Positions 15,587 through 24,330 of a stretch of 64,000 nucleotides of DNA are shown one piece after another. The DNA is from Pontibacter liquoris (GTDB lineage: Bacteria; Bacteroidota; Bacteroidia; Cytophagales; Hymenobacteraceae): contig NZ_JALEBG010000001.1 of assembly GCF_022758235.1 (NCBI RefSeq), positions 3,100,001-3,164,000 on the forward strand. The letters run 5' to 3'. Position 1 is the first letter of the stretch; every line of letters starts with the position of its first letter. The translations under genes and the position numbers were made by a program. The notes beneath the pieces were generated by a model that worked only from the letters and a program-made list of their open reading frames with translations, did no database searches and was not told the DNA's origin.

Positions 15587-16573
15587 ATGTACGGAGGAGG
15601 AAACGTTTTTGAAGCTACCAAATTCGACACTTTGCAGAGCGAAGACCCTGTAAAGCTGGCCGAGTTTGAAGCACGCATCGAGCGCGGCGAAAAGATCGAG
15701 CCTAACGACTGGATGCCCGAGCTATACCGCAAGCAACTGACCCGCATGATCGAGCAGCATGCGCACTCCGAGATCATCGGCTCCCTGCCGGAAGGCACCT
15801 GGATCACGCGTGCGCCGGGCTTTAGAAGAAAGCTGGCACAAATGGCGAAGGTACAGGACGAAGTAGGCCACGCGCAGCTGCTTTACTCTGCTGCCGAAAC
15901 GCTGGGCAAACCACGCGAGCAAATGCTCACCGACCTGATCAACGGCAAAAGCAAATATTCCAACGTGTTCAACTACCCGGCCTTTACCTGGGCCGATTCC
16001 AACATCATTTCCTGGCTTATCGACGCGGGTGCTATTGTCAACCAGCTGGCCAACGCCAAAGGCAGCTACGGCCCTTACTGCCGTGCCCTGGACAGGATCT
16101 GCGCCGAAGAAGCCTTCCACCTCAAGTATGGCCACGATGCCGTGGTGCACATGGCTACCGGTTCTGTGAAGCAACGTGAAATGATTCAAGCCGCGCTCAA
16201 CCGCTGGTGGGGCCCAATCATGCACTTTTTCGGACCTCCGGACAAGATGAGCACGCACACGGAGATTTTGATGAAGTGGAAAGTAAAAATGGCCACCAAC
16301 GACGACATGCGCCAGCAGTTCCTGGACATGTACGTGCCCAAGATCTGGGAGCTGGGCCTTACCCTGCCGGACCCGAACCTGAAGAAGAACCCGGAAACCG
16401 GCAAGTGGGACTACACCGAGCCGGATTGGGAAGAGTTCAAGCGCGTGATCAACGGCGATGGCCCCTGCAACGCCGAGCGTTTGGCCGTACGCCGCACCGC
16501 CGAAGAGCGCGGTGCCTGGGTACGCCGGGCTCTGCTCAACCCAAAAGCAAAGTACGTGAAGCCATTGGCATAG
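15587..16573 (+). CDS. paaA: PaaA, catalytic subunit of phenylacetyl-CoA 1,2-epoxidase
   Basis: 328 residues, a ferritin-like di-iron subunit that epoxidises the ring of phenylacetyl-CoA. Iron-ligand motifs are visible: EQHAHSE (56-62), DEVGHAQ (91-97) and [12 protein letters not shown] (172-183). The sequence is highly conserved with PaaA ([25 protein letters not shown]). First gene of the paaABCD set; paaB follows after a heptad-repeat spacer. Confidence 0.97.
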   Translation: MYGGGNVFEATKFDTLQSEDPVKLAEFEARIERGEKIEPNDWMPELYRKQLTRMIEQHAHSEIIGSLPEGTWITRAPGFRRKLAQMAKVQDEVGHAQLLYSAAETLGKPREQMLTDLINGKSKYSNVFNYPAFTWADSNIISWLIDAGAIVNQLANAKGSYGPYCRALDRICAEEAFHLKYGHDAVVHMATGSVKQREMIQAALNRWWGPIMHFFGPPDKMSTHTEILMKWKVKMATNDDMRQQFLDMYVPKIWELGLTLPDPNLKKNPETGKWDYTEPDWEEFKRVINGDGPCNAERLAVRRTAEERGAWVRRALLNPKAKYVKPLA

Positions 16574-16587
16574 CCAATGGCAGTTTA

Positions 16588-16658
16588 GAGTTATGAGTTA
16601 AGAGTTAAAAGTGCTCTTCCATTCATAACTCATAACTTTTAACTCATAACTTTTAACT
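16588..16658. repeat. Heptad inverted-array element in the paaA-paaB spacer
   Basis: Left arm: AGTTATG, AGTTAAG, AGTTAAA in unbroken 7-base phase (16589-16609). After a 14-base gap the right arm is five phased heptads CATAACT, CATAACT, TTTAACT, CATAACT, TTTAACT (16624-16658), the reverse complement of the left words, ending exactly at the paaB ATG. The RNA would fold into an imperfect hairpin. No coding potential. Confidence 0.7.
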
Positions 16659-17297
16659 ATGTCTCTGACATCATTAGACCCAAGAGTAACCCGACTGAAC
16701 CTGCCGGAAGGCGAGCAGCCGCCTGTGGAAGCGAAGCCCGCGCTGGATCAGTTTGAAACATACGAAGCATTTCATCAGAAAAAAGAAGGCACTGCTTATA
16801 CGTACGTAGGCCCCGTGCACGCACCAAACGAAGAAGTAGCGTTCCTGTTTTCGAAAGAGCAGTACAGCCGCCGTGCTGCCTGCACCGGCATGTGGGTGGC
16901 CCGCACCTCACACATCATGGTAACGCCCTATGTAGGCGACAGTGAAAACGTGTACGAGGTGATGCGCGCAGAAGAGCCTACCGAGCGCAGCGAGCAGCTG
17001 GAGCCCTACGAGATCTTCCATCTGAAAAAACGCGGGAAAGCGCATACCCATGTCGGCCGTGTGATGGCCACTTCGTACCAGGAAGCGCTGCAGGAAGCCA
17101 GGCAGCAATTCGGCGACAAAGGCCCGATCGTGAACGTGTGGGTGGTAAAGTCCAGGCACGTGCTGCAGTCTGAGGAAGCAGACAAGGACATGTGGCTGAC
17201 CACCCCGGAAAAGAAATACCGCGAAGCCACAGCCTATAAGGTCATGGACAAGATCACCAAGTATAAAGAGGAGAACAAAACGACACCTGTGCAATAA
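16659..17297 (+). CDS. paaB: PaaB with internally duplicated domain
   Basis: PaaB is a small non-catalytic subunit, normally about 95 residues, that bridges PaaAC dimers. This protein has 212 residues and contains the PaaB domain twice: YEAFHQKKEGTAYTYVGPVH (35-54) to VARTSHIMVTP, and YEIFHLKKRGKAHTHVGRVM (117-136) to VVKSRHVLQ. A 30-residue N-terminal extension and a charged C-terminal tail (about 180-212) are additional. Its stop overlaps paaC by one base (TAATG). The duplication may replace two separate PaaB copies in the complex, but this is inference. Confidence 0.9.
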   Translation: MSLTSLDPRVTRLNLPEGEQPPVEAKPALDQFETYEAFHQKKEGTAYTYVGPVHAPNEEVAFLFSKEQYSRRAACTGMWVARTSHIMVTPYVGDSENVYEVMRAEEPTERSEQLEPYEIFHLKKRGKAHTHVGRVMATSYQEALQEARQQFGDKGPIVNVWVVKSRHVLQSEEADKDMWLTTPEKKYREATAYKVMDKITKYKEENKTTPVQ

Positions 17298-18052
17298 TGA
17301 ACGAGCTCGCAATAAAAGACCTGTTATACAAACTAGCCGACGACCAGCTCATACTTGGCCACCGCAATTCCGAGTGGACCGGTTTCGGCCCGATACTCGA
17401 AGAAGACATTGCCTTTTCGTCGATGGCGCAGGACAAAATCGGCCACAGCCTGGCCTTTTATACTTTGTTGAACGAGTTAGGCGAAGCAGAGCCGGACACG
17501 GTTGCGTTTACGCGTAACGCCGGGCAGTTCCATAACTCGCAGTTGGTCGAGCTGCCCAACGGCGAGTATGATTTTAGTTTGATCCGCCATTTCCTGTTTG
17601 ACAATGCCGAGACCGTGCGCTTCGAGATGCTGAGCCGCTCGAGCTACGAGCCCATTGCCAAGGTAGCCACCAAGCTCAAGGGCGAAGTGAAATACCACGT
17701 GCTGCATGCCAACACCTGGATCAAGAACCTAGGCGCCTCTACCGAAGAAGCCATCCTGCGCCTCCAATCGTCACTTACCGAGGCGCTTCCTTACGCCCTG
17801 GCCTTGTTTGAGCCATCCAAGTATGAGCAGCAGCTGATCGAAGCCGGCGTGTACGAAGGCGAGGAAGCGGTGAAAGCCGAGTGGCTTAAGCGCATACAGG
17901 CCGTACTGGAGAAAACAGAACTCAAACTGCCGGAGCTGGAAAGTATAACCCCCAAGTATGGCGGCCGCTACGGGGAGCACACCGAGCACCTGCAACCGCT
18001 CCTCGACGAAATGGCCGAAGTCTTCAAGATTGACCCATCGGCCGAGTGGTAG
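17297..18052 (+). CDS. paaC: PaaC, structural subunit of phenylacetyl-CoA epoxidase
   Basis: 251 residues, ferritin-like fold homologous to PaaA but lacking a full iron site. It pairs with PaaA to stabilise it and help bind substrate. Family features: ADDQLILGHRNSEWTGFGP near residue 14, AQDKIGHSLAFY (about 46-57), and YGGRYGEHTEHL near the C-terminus. Translationally coupled to paaB by a TAATG overlap. Confidence 0.95.
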   Translation: MNELAIKDLLYKLADDQLILGHRNSEWTGFGPILEEDIAFSSMAQDKIGHSLAFYTLLNELGEAEPDTVAFTRNAGQFHNSQLVELPNGEYDFSLIRHFLFDNAETVRFEMLSRSSYEPIAKVATKLKGEVKYHVLHANTWIKNLGASTEEAILRLQSSLTEALPYALALFEPSKYEQQLIEAGVYEGEEAVKAEWLKRIQAVLEKTELKLPELESITPKYGGRYGEHTEHLQPLLDEMAEVFKIDPSAEW

Positions 18053-18062
18053 TTTTTAAAAC

Positions 18063-18181
18063 GTATCACGACACACGTATCACGTAGCACGACTCTTTAT
18101 AGTGTGGTGCAATTCGCCTGACTATAGAACACTCTTACTAAAGTATGAAAATCGTGATATGTGCTACGTGATACTTGATAC
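18063..18181. repeat. Heptad inverted-array element in the paaC-paaD spacer
   Basis: Left arm: GTATCAC, GACACAC, GTATCAC, GTAGCAC (18063-18090). Right arm: GTGATAT, GTGCTAC, GTGATAC, TTGATAC (18154-18181), ending 6 bases before the paaD ATG. The arms contain a perfect 14-bp inverted repeat (18077-18090 with 18161-18174). The central 63 bases show no gene. Confidence 0.7.
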
Positions 18182-18187
18182 CTCAAA

Positions 18188-18673
18188 ATGACACTAACCA
18201 AAGAACACATACTGACCCTGCTCGAAGAGGTGAAAGACCCCGAGATACCGGTGCTCTCGCTGGTGGATCTGGGCGTGATCACGGGTGTGGAGATTTCCGG
18301 GGAAGGCCACGTGACGGTGAACATGACGCCGACCTTTGCCGGCTGCCCGGCCATGGACTACATGAAAAAGGACGTGGAGCGCACCTTGGAAAAGCATGGC
18401 ATCACGAGCCACACGGTCACGATGAGCTTTGATAACCCCTGGAACAGCAACAAGGTATCGGAGAAGGGACGGCAATATTTAAAGGAATTCGGCCTGGCCC
18501 CGCCGCCCAAGTATGACCTGATCCTGGACCTCGATATCCTGGAGTATGCCAAGTGCCCCTACTGCGATAGCGAGAACACCACTTTACGCACGCCTTTCGG
18601 CCCGACGCTTTGCCGGTCCATGCACTACTGCAACGACTGCCGCCAGATGTTTGAGCAGTTCAAACCGCTGTAG
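18188..18673 (+). CDS. paaD: PaaD (PaaJ), iron-sulfur/assembly subunit of the phenylacetyl-CoA epoxidase system
   Basis: 161 residues: an N-terminal MIP18/DUF59 domain (KDPEIPVLSLVDLGVI, residues 16-31, with TFAGCPAMDYM and C53) and a C-terminal zinc or iron ribbon with C123-x2-C126 and C142-x5-C148-x2-C151. The protein is required for epoxidase activity in known systems, probably in cluster delivery. Last gene of the operon, followed by heptad repeats and a strong terminator. Confidence 0.94.
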   Translation: MTLTKEHILTLLEEVKDPEIPVLSLVDLGVITGVEISGEGHVTVNMTPTFAGCPAMDYMKKDVERTLEKHGITSHTVTMSFDNPWNSNKVSEKGRQYLKEFGLAPPPKYDLILDLDILEYAKCPYCDSENTTLRTPFGPTLCRSMHYCNDCRQMFEQFKPL

Positions 18674-18675
18674 AC

Positions 18676-18717
18676 TTAGACGTTAGATATTAGATTTTAG
18701 ATGTTAGATGCTAGACT
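18676..18717. repeat. Single-arm heptad array after paaD
   Basis: Six perfectly phased heptads: TTAGACG, TTAGATA, TTAGATT, TTAGATG, TTAGATG, CTAGACT. There is no inverted partner; instead a 21-bp terminator stem follows immediately. Confidence 0.65.
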
Positions 18718-18720
18718 TTT

Positions 18721-18766
18721 AAAAAGCAGCAGCCTTCTCACTTGCGTGAGAAGGCTGCTGCTTTTT
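18721..18766. terminator. Bidirectional terminator between paaD and pepF
   Basis: Perfect 21-bp stem (18721-18741 with 18746-18766), 4-base loop, A-tract on one side and T-tract on the other, between two converging genes. Confidence 0.92.
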
Positions 18767-18795
18767 ATACTTATACATTTTTATACTTATACTTC

Positions 18796-20526
18796 TTATA
18801 ATTTCTCCATCTCGGCCTGCACAAAGTCGGCGAGGCTCTTGATGTAGTCGGTGCTGAAGTCGAATTTGATGCCGGCGGCCTGGTATACTTCGCCAATGGA
18901 AACGGTATAACCCAGGCTCAGCGCGCGTTTGTAGGCAGCCAGTCCTTCCGCCGGATTTTCTTTGTAGTTCTTCCACACGGCAATGGCCCCGAGCTGCGCC
19001 ATGGCATATTCGATGTAATAGAACGGCACTTCGTAGATGTGCAGCTGCTTCTGCCATAAGAAAGGCTTATACTTCTCCAGCCCGTTCCAGCTTACTTCTT
19101 TCTGGTTAAAGGTCTCGAAAATCTCAACCCAGGCCTTCTGGCGGTCTTCCTGCGTTTGCTGCGGGTGCTCGTAGATCCAGTGTTGAAACTTATCCACCGT
19201 TGCTACCCACGGGAAGGTTTCCAGCACGCTTTCCAGGTGCGTTTTCTTGGCGCGGCGCAGCTCATCTTCATTTTCAAAAAAGGTGTCCCAGTAGTCCATC
19301 GAGATGAGCTCCATTGACATGGAAGCCAGTTCGGCTACTTCGGAGGGCGGATGCTTAAAGGCGTTCAGGCTCATCTCGCGCGTGAGGAACGAGTGCACGG
19401 CGTGGCCGCCTTCATGCAGCATCGTAATCACGTCGCGCAGGCTAGAGGTCGCATTCATAAAGATGAACGGCACACCAATCTCATCGAGTGGATAATTATA
19501 CCCACCGGGCGCTTTGCCTTTTCGTGATTCCAGGTCCAGGTGCCCCATCTCGCGCATGGTGGCCAGGCAGTCGCCCAGGTAGGTATCGAGTTTGTAGAAT
19601 ACCTGCACCGTTTTTTCCAGCAGTTCCACCCCTGTTGTAAACGGCTCCAGGGGTGCTTTGCCCGATGTATCTACATCCAGGTCCCAGGGGCGCAGTTCGG
19701 CAACGCCCAACTGCTGTTTGCGCTCCTTGTCCAGGCTCATTAGCAGCGGCACAATGGTCTGCTGTATGGACTGATGAAAGTTAAAGGTATCTTCCGGAGT
19801 ATAGTCAAAGCGGCCAAGGGCGGCAAACATGTAATCACGGAAGTTCTCAAAGCCGGCATTCTGCGCTACCTGGTTGCGGAGCTTGAGCAGTTCATCGAAC
19901 AGATTATCCAGCTTTTCGCGGTCCTGGAAACGGCGCTCCTGGATAGCGCGCCAGGCTTGTTCGCGCACAGCGCGGTCGTTGCGCTTCAGGCGGTCGGCGG
20001 CGCGTTGCAGGGTCATCTCCTCGCCGTCCAGCGTTACCGTCATGGCGCCTGTGGTGGCGGCATACTGCTGCTGCTTGGTGCTGATCTCGGTGGTAAGCGG
20101 GATATTCTCTTCGCGGAAGATCTCCAACGCCCGGTCCACGCTCCGCAGGTATATTCTATACTTTTCCTGGCTGATGCCGCGCACGTACGTGGACTGCATC
20201 AGCTTCATGTTTAGCTCGTGGTCGAACGGAGCGATCTCGGGCTCTATTTCGGAAATAAAATACTGGAAAGCTTTGGTAACTTCCTCGTTCTGGGTGTCGC
20301 AGGTCATGCGGATGTAGCGCCAGCCCAGGTCTTCCGACAGCACACTTTCCAGCTCGCTGCGGTCGGCCATCCACTTTTCCAGCTCCTCTACCGAGTTAAT
20401 CTCCCGGCTCTTTAATTCTTCAAAGTATGGCCGGATGGTTTCCCAGTTATCTACTTTAAAATCTTCTGACAAATACACCCGGGGCTTGCGTCTGGGTATC
20501 GTTATTTTAGGTGAGGCTGAAGTCAT
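18796..20526 (-). CDS. M3-family oligoendopeptidase (PepF-like)
   Basis: Zinc metallopeptidase of about 576 residues, probably cytoplasmic, cleaving short peptides. The active site is HEGGHAVHSF (HExGH form of HExxH), with the third ligand expected in the following ELASMSMELISMDYW helix. An upstream in-frame ATG at 20553 exists; I prefer 20526 (protein MTSASPKITIP), which matches family N-termini. It lies between paaD and paaE on the opposite strand to paaABCD. No pathway link is evident. Confidence 0.9.
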   Translation of the reverse strand: MTSASPKITIPRRKPRVYLSEDFKVDNWETIRPYFEELKSREINSVEELEKWMADRSELESVLSEDLGWRYIRMTCDTQNEEVTKAFQYFISEIEPEIAPFDHELNMKLMQSTYVRGISQEKYRIYLRSVDRALEIFREENIPLTTEISTKQQQYAATTGAMTVTLDGEEMTLQRAADRLKRNDRAVREQAWRAIQERRFQDREKLDNLFDELLKLRNQVAQNAGFENFRDYMFAALGRFDYTPEDTFNFHQSIQQTIVPLLMSLDKERKQQLGVAELRPWDLDVDTSGKAPLEPFTTGVELLEKTVQVFYKLDTYLGDCLATMREMGHLDLESRKGKAPGGYNYPLDEIGVPFIFMNATSSLRDVITMLHEGGHAVHSFLTREMSLNAFKHPPSEVAELASMSMELISMDYWDTFFENEDELRRAKKTHLESVLETFPWVATVDKFQHWIYEHPQQTQEDRQKAWVEIFETFNQKEVSWNGLEKYKPFLWQKQLHIYEVPFYYIEYAMAQLGAIAVWKNYKENPAEGLAAYKRALSLGYTVSIGEVYQAAGIKFDFSTDYIKSLADFVQAEMEKL

Positions 20527-20587
20527 TAAGTTAATTATATCTAGAAAGTGCAATATAAGTGTTTCTTCTGAAAGTGCAAAAAAAACA

Positions 20588-20620
20588 AAGCGGAGCCATC
20601 TGATAAGCTGGCCCCGCTTT
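20588..20620 (-). terminator. Terminator after paaE
   Basis: Minus strand: AGCGGGGCCA, 9-base loop, TGGCTCCGCT with one mismatch, followed by a long T run (complement of the A-tract at 20579-20587). Confidence 0.8.
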
Positions 20621-20640
20621 CTACTTACGTAAAAACAGGC

Positions 20641-21723
20641 TTATCCGATCTCGATTACCACATTATCCGTTAACGGGTGGCCTACACAATTCAGCACATA
20701 CCCTTCATCCAGCTCGGCATCCGAGAGGCCCTCGCGCTCATCCAGGTGCACTTTTCCGCTCAGGCATTTGCCGCGGCAGGCGGTGCAAAGCCCTGCCTGG
20801 CAGGAGTAGGGCATATCCACATCCTGTTCCAGGGCTGCCTCCAGAATGGTTTGGTCAGGCGTGACCACCACACTGTATTCGGCACCTTCGTAGAGAATCG
20901 TAACGGTCTGGGTGGTTATTTCATCTTCGTCAGTAGCGCTGACGGCCCCATGGTGTTCCGGCTCCTGCTGCTCTACCAGTTTGGAGCTCACAAAGCTTTC
21001 CTTAAAAATACGCTCGGCCGGCACATGCAGCACATTCAGGGCCTTGCGCACTTCGTCCATCATACCTTCAGGGCCACACATATAATAGAGCACATTGGTG
21101 GCTTTGGCCAGCTGCAGGCGCTCCAGAATTTTAAGTATAATGCTCTGGTTCATGCGGCCCCGGTGCTCGCAGGCCTGCTTTGGCTGACTGTAAATATACT
21201 CTACCAGCAGGCGGCCGGGGTGCGCTTGCTGCAGCTGCTGCAACTGGTCTTTAAAGATCACGGTATCTTCGTCGCGGTTGCCATAGAGCAGCGTTACCTT
21301 GCTGTTCGGCTCTTCGCGCAGCACAGCTTTGAGGATAGACATAAGCGGCGTAATGCCGCTGCCAGCTCCGAACAGGATCACATTCCGCTCATTGGTGGGC
21401 GCGCAGGTCAGGCAGAAATTGCCGATCGGCTCCATCACCTTCAGCTCATCGCCCACCTTTACCTGGTCCAGTAGATAACCGGACACCAGGCCGCCCGCCA
21501 CGCGCTTTATGGTTACGGCCAGCTGCGGCCCTTCGTGGGGCGTACTGCTGAGCGAATAGGAACGGCGAACTTCTTTGCCTTCTATGGGCAGGATGAGCGT
21601 CAGGAACTGGCCGGGTTTATAAGCAATCTGCTTTTTGTCGGGGTGCTCGAGGTGGAGCGTAACGGCATCCGAAGTTTCGTGGGTGATGGCGACAACCTTC
21701 AGATTAAAATAAGGGCTACTCAT
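20641..21723 (-). CDS. paaE: PaaE/PaaK-type NAD(P)H-dependent flavin/2Fe-2S reductase
   Basis: 360 residues. FNR module: FAD motif RRSYSLSST (about 53-61), NAD(P) loop FGAGSGITPLMSIL (about 118-131), MCGPEGMM. A C-terminal plant-type ferredoxin domain has YSCQAGLCTACRGKC followed by a late LNCVGHP, giving the four cluster cysteines. It transfers electrons from NAD(P)H to the PaaA di-iron site. Although transcribed opposite to paaABCD and separated by pepF, its neighbourhood supports the paa role. Related reductases serve other oxygenases, so a general ferredoxin reductase is the alternative. The 283-bp gap upstream (21724-22006) holds no gene I can support. Confidence 0.87.
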   Translation of the reverse strand: MSSPYFNLKVVAITHETSDAVTLHLEHPDKKQIAYKPGQFLTLILPIEGKEVRRSYSLSSTPHEGPQLAVTIKRVAGGLVSGYLLDQVKVGDELKVMEPIGNFCLTCAPTNERNVILFGAGSGITPLMSILKAVLREEPNSKVTLLYGNRDEDTVIFKDQLQQLQQAHPGRLLVEYIYSQPKQACEHRGRMNQSIILKILERLQLAKATNVLYYMCGPEGMMDEVRKALNVLHVPAERIFKESFVSSKLVEQQEPEHHGAVSATDEDEITTQTVTILYEGAEYSVVVTPDQTILEAALEQDVDMPYSCQAGLCTACRGKCLSGKVHLDEREGLSDAELDEGYVLNCVGHPLTDNVVIEIG

Positions 21724-22006
21724 TATGATTTTTTGCTTTTAAACCGCTTTGTTTAGGTTTTTAACACGTTTCGGAAGTGAAAGTTACAACAATCTGCCTT
21801 GTGCTGAGAAAGTTTTACCTAAAAATTGGCTCATGCCTAATTTTTATACGTATTACCCTAAAAACATCATAATATTAGTTGTAATAGATATAGAAAAAAG
21901 TGCAACTTTACAGCAAGCTTCAATGGCAATCCCGTTACAATAAGTAAAAAGGACCCTGTTCTGAAGAGTCTGCCGATCTTATTGCAACATCATCACTGAA
22001 AACAAC

Positions 22007-22564
22007 ATGCTCTACAAACTCACGCTAAAAAACTGTGAAAAAACCGTAGTAGTGGATGACCACACCTACGAGTACATTCAGAAAAACGCATACCTGCAGC
22101 AGATCGAATTCCTGAAGCACCTGCGTATCCACTCCAACGGCTATGCCTTTTTTCAGAAAAACTGGCCATTGAAAAACGGTAAGTACCGCAACGAAACCAT
22201 TTATCTGCATAAGATGATTGGCGAGCAGCTGCTGAAAAAACCGGAAAGCGACATCCGCCTGTACGTCCATTTCAAAAATGGCAACAAACTGGACTGCCGC
22301 CGCGAGAACCTGGAATGGGCGCCGCTCTGCAAGATTGTGCGCAACACGGCTAAGACCGAAAACAAGCTGGGCGTGCGCGGGGTGCACAAAGAGGCGCAGA
22401 AGTTTCGCGCCATCATTCACCACAACAAGCAGCGCATTAACTTGGGCACTTTCGAAACCCTGCAGGAAGCCGCCCTTGCCTACAGCAAAAAGTCTGAAGA
22501 GCTGTTCGGCAAAACCAAAAGCCTGCGTACGCTTTCCAGGTTTGTAGAGGAAGAGGTAAACTAA
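22007..22564 (+). CDS. AP2/ERF-domain protein with HNH-like N-terminal region
   Basis: 185 residues. The C-terminal 60 residues are a clear AP2 DNA-binding domain: GVRGVHKEAQKFRAIIHHN (about 124-142), then INLGTFETLQEAALAYSKKS. The middle region (YLHKMIGEQLLKKPESD, VHFKNGNKLDCRRENLEW) resembles the HNH-type homing nuclease plus NUMOD pattern in which a histidine is followed by NGxxLDxRxENL. AP2 domains in bacteria usually accompany homing endonucleases, but here the gene stands alone with no intron or intein visible. It could be a domesticated DNA-binding regulator. GC content matches the neighbours. Confidence 0.75.
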   Translation: MLYKLTLKNCEKTVVVDDHTYEYIQKNAYLQQIEFLKHLRIHSNGYAFFQKNWPLKNGKYRNETIYLHKMIGEQLLKKPESDIRLYVHFKNGNKLDCRRENLEWAPLCKIVRNTAKTENKLGVRGVHKEAQKFRAIIHHNKQRINLGTFETLQEAALAYSKKSEELFGKTKSLRTLSRFVEEEVN

Positions 22565-22613
22565 TTCTTCTTATACTTGCAGTACGCGGCCACTATTCCG
22601 CGCTTTGCTTTTT

Positions 22614-23315
22614 ATGGAGAACTCACAAAACCTTGGGGCAATACTAAGGCGGAACGCTGCTGCCTTTTCTCCCGTGTTTGCTACCGACCTGAATGCCGAT
22701 ACGGTTTGCCAGCTCGACTTTACAGAGGCCAACCCGCTGCTGCATACCACCGACCTGCGCGACACCAACGCCTTTAACAAGGCCGTACAGGTGCTGCTCC
22801 GGCAACAGGGTGCCACGATAGGCGTGGGTGGCTACCTCGAGCACCGCTTTATTTACAGCCGCAGTGCCCATTTTGATGTGCAGGCCAAAAGCCGGAACTT
22901 ACACCTGGGCATCGATGTATGGGTGGAGGCCGGCACGCCTGTTTATACCCCGCTGGAGGCTACTGTGCACAGCTTTCAGGATAATGCGAATTTCGGCGAC
23001 TACGGCCCTACCATTATCCTGGAGCACGAACTGGAAGGCGTGCCGTTTTATACGTTGTACGGCCACCTGACCCGCACCTCGCTGCAGGGGCTGCAGGTGG
23101 GCAAGTCCTTCGGTAAAGGCCAGAAGATAGCCGACGTGGGGCCTTTCCCAGAAAACGGCGACTGGCCGCCGCACCTGCACTTTCAGGTGATTCAAAGTAT
23201 GGAGGGCAAGTATGGCGACTTTCCTGGAGTGGCCACGCTGGCTGAGAAAGATAGGTATAACCAGCTTTGCCCCGATCCAAACCTGATCCTGCAGTGCCGC
23301 CACCTGGTGGCATAA
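22614..23315 (+). CDS. M23-family (LytM-like) peptidase
   Basis: 233 residues from the ATG at 22614; the upstream ATG at 22605 is also possible. Zinc-site motifs are present: HLGIDVWVEAGTPVYTPL (H and D of HxxxD) and PPHLHFQV (HxH). No signal peptide is visible, unusual for a wall-degrading enzyme, so it may act in the cytoplasm or be exported by another route. Some Bacteroidota proteins of this type are annotated as peptidoglycan DD-metallopeptidases; the substrate here is unknown. Confidence 0.82.
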   Translation: MENSQNLGAILRRNAAAFSPVFATDLNADTVCQLDFTEANPLLHTTDLRDTNAFNKAVQVLLRQQGATIGVGGYLEHRFIYSRSAHFDVQAKSRNLHLGIDVWVEAGTPVYTPLEATVHSFQDNANFGDYGPTIILEHELEGVPFYTLYGHLTRTSLQGLQVGKSFGKGQKIADVGPFPENGDWPPHLHFQVIQSMEGKYGDFPGVATLAEKDRYNQLCPDPNLILQCRHLVA

Positions 23316-23410
23316 TTGGCAAAAGTATACGTTTTAAGTAACTTGCGCTTTTGAGGCGCTGTTCTAGCAGAGCAGCGCCTTTTATTTTTCATCTCAACTT
23401 AACCCTATCC

Positions 23411-24250
23411 ATGTTTAACCTGGACACGTACCGCGACACCCTTTTTAACTTTGCCGTGCTCTATGGCATGCGGCTGTTGGTAGCCGCTTTCATGCTCATC
23501 ATCGGCATCTGGATCATCCGGCGGCTGAACAATTTTATCCAGCAGGTGATGTTCCGCAAACACGTCGATGAGTCGTTGCGTCCCTTTTTAGAAAGCATCC
23601 TGAGTGTTACCCTCTGGATCCTGCTCATTATACTGGTTATTGCCCAACTGGGAGTTGAGATGACCTCCTTTATTGCGGTGCTGGGATCTGCCGGCCTAGC
23701 CATTGGCCTGGCGCTACAGGGCAGCCTTTCCAACTTTGCCGGTGGCGTACTGATCCTCACCATCAAACCTTTCCGGGTAGGCGACTTTATCGAGGCACAG
23801 GGGCAGGCCGGCACGGTGCACCTGATCAACATCTTTAATACCGTGATCAAAACAGGCAACAACCAGGTGATCTATATGCCCAACGGCCCGCTGGCCTCCA
23901 GCGTGGTGGTGAATTATTCGGTGGAGCCCACCAGGCGCATGGAGCTTAACCTGGTCATCAGTCCGCAAAACAACCTGGCCGCAGTAAAACAGCTGCTTCA
24001 GAACCTGATCGATGCCGACCCACGCATCCTCCCGGACCCCGCCCCCGTTATTGCTGTAACGGCTTTCACCGAGTATACCCTGACCATCAGCATGCGCCTG
24101 TGGGCTAAAAGAGAAGAGTTCTGGCCCCTGAACTGGGAAATGAACGAGCGGGTGAATGAAGCTTTTGAGCAGCATGGCGTGAAAATGCCGGCCCCGGTGC
24201 AGAAGCGCGAAGTGGTGCAGGTACAGGAAAACGGGCAGGTGCAGGCCTGA
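23411..24250 (+). CDS. mscS: Small-conductance mechanosensitive channel, MscS family
   Basis: 279 residues from the ATG at 23411 (the frame runs upstream to 23351 but without a plausible start region). Three membrane helices; the pore-lining TM3 is AVLGSAGLAIGLALQGSLSN with the Gly/Ala packing of MscS, followed by FAGGVLILTIKPFRVGDFIE, the start of the beta domain. The tail (QKREVVQVQENGQVQA) is short and charged. Relieves turgor on osmotic downshock. Isolated gene, ended by a strong terminator. Confidence 0.93.
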   Translation: MFNLDTYRDTLFNFAVLYGMRLLVAAFMLIIGIWIIRRLNNFIQQVMFRKHVDESLRPFLESILSVTLWILLIILVIAQLGVEMTSFIAVLGSAGLAIGLALQGSLSNFAGGVLILTIKPFRVGDFIEAQGQAGTVHLINIFNTVIKTGNNQVIYMPNGPLASSVVVNYSVEPTRRMELNLVISPQNNLAAVKQLLQNLIDADPRILPDPAPVIAVTAFTEYTLTISMRLWAKREEFWPLNWEMNERVNEAFEQHGVKMPAPVQKREVVQVQENGQVQA

Positions 24251-24263
24251 TCCTGACCGTTTT

Positions 24264-24319
24264 TATACTATAAAAGAAAGGCCTCACAACTACATGTGAG
24301 GCCTTTCTTTTATAGTATA
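24264..24319. terminator. Bidirectional terminator with 25-bp perfect stem
   Basis: Arms 24264-24288 and 24295-24319 are perfect inverted repeats with a 6-base loop. The stem core GGCCTCACA is flanked by A and T tracts, so it works for both mscS and the converging permease gene. Each outer end is TATACTA/TAGTATA. Confidence 0.92.
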
Positions 24320-24330
24320 AGTATGGCTGG

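Noticed and set aside
16588..18717. Heptad arrays considered as CRISPR or as phase-variable simple repeats
   Set aside because: Units are 7 bases with no spacers and no cas genes, and they lie outside coding frames and vary from copy to copy, so neither model fits.
21749..21943. 64-codon plus-strand frame between paaE and the AP2 gene
   Set aside because: Low-complexity, no recognisable protein and no start context; the gap is treated as non-coding.
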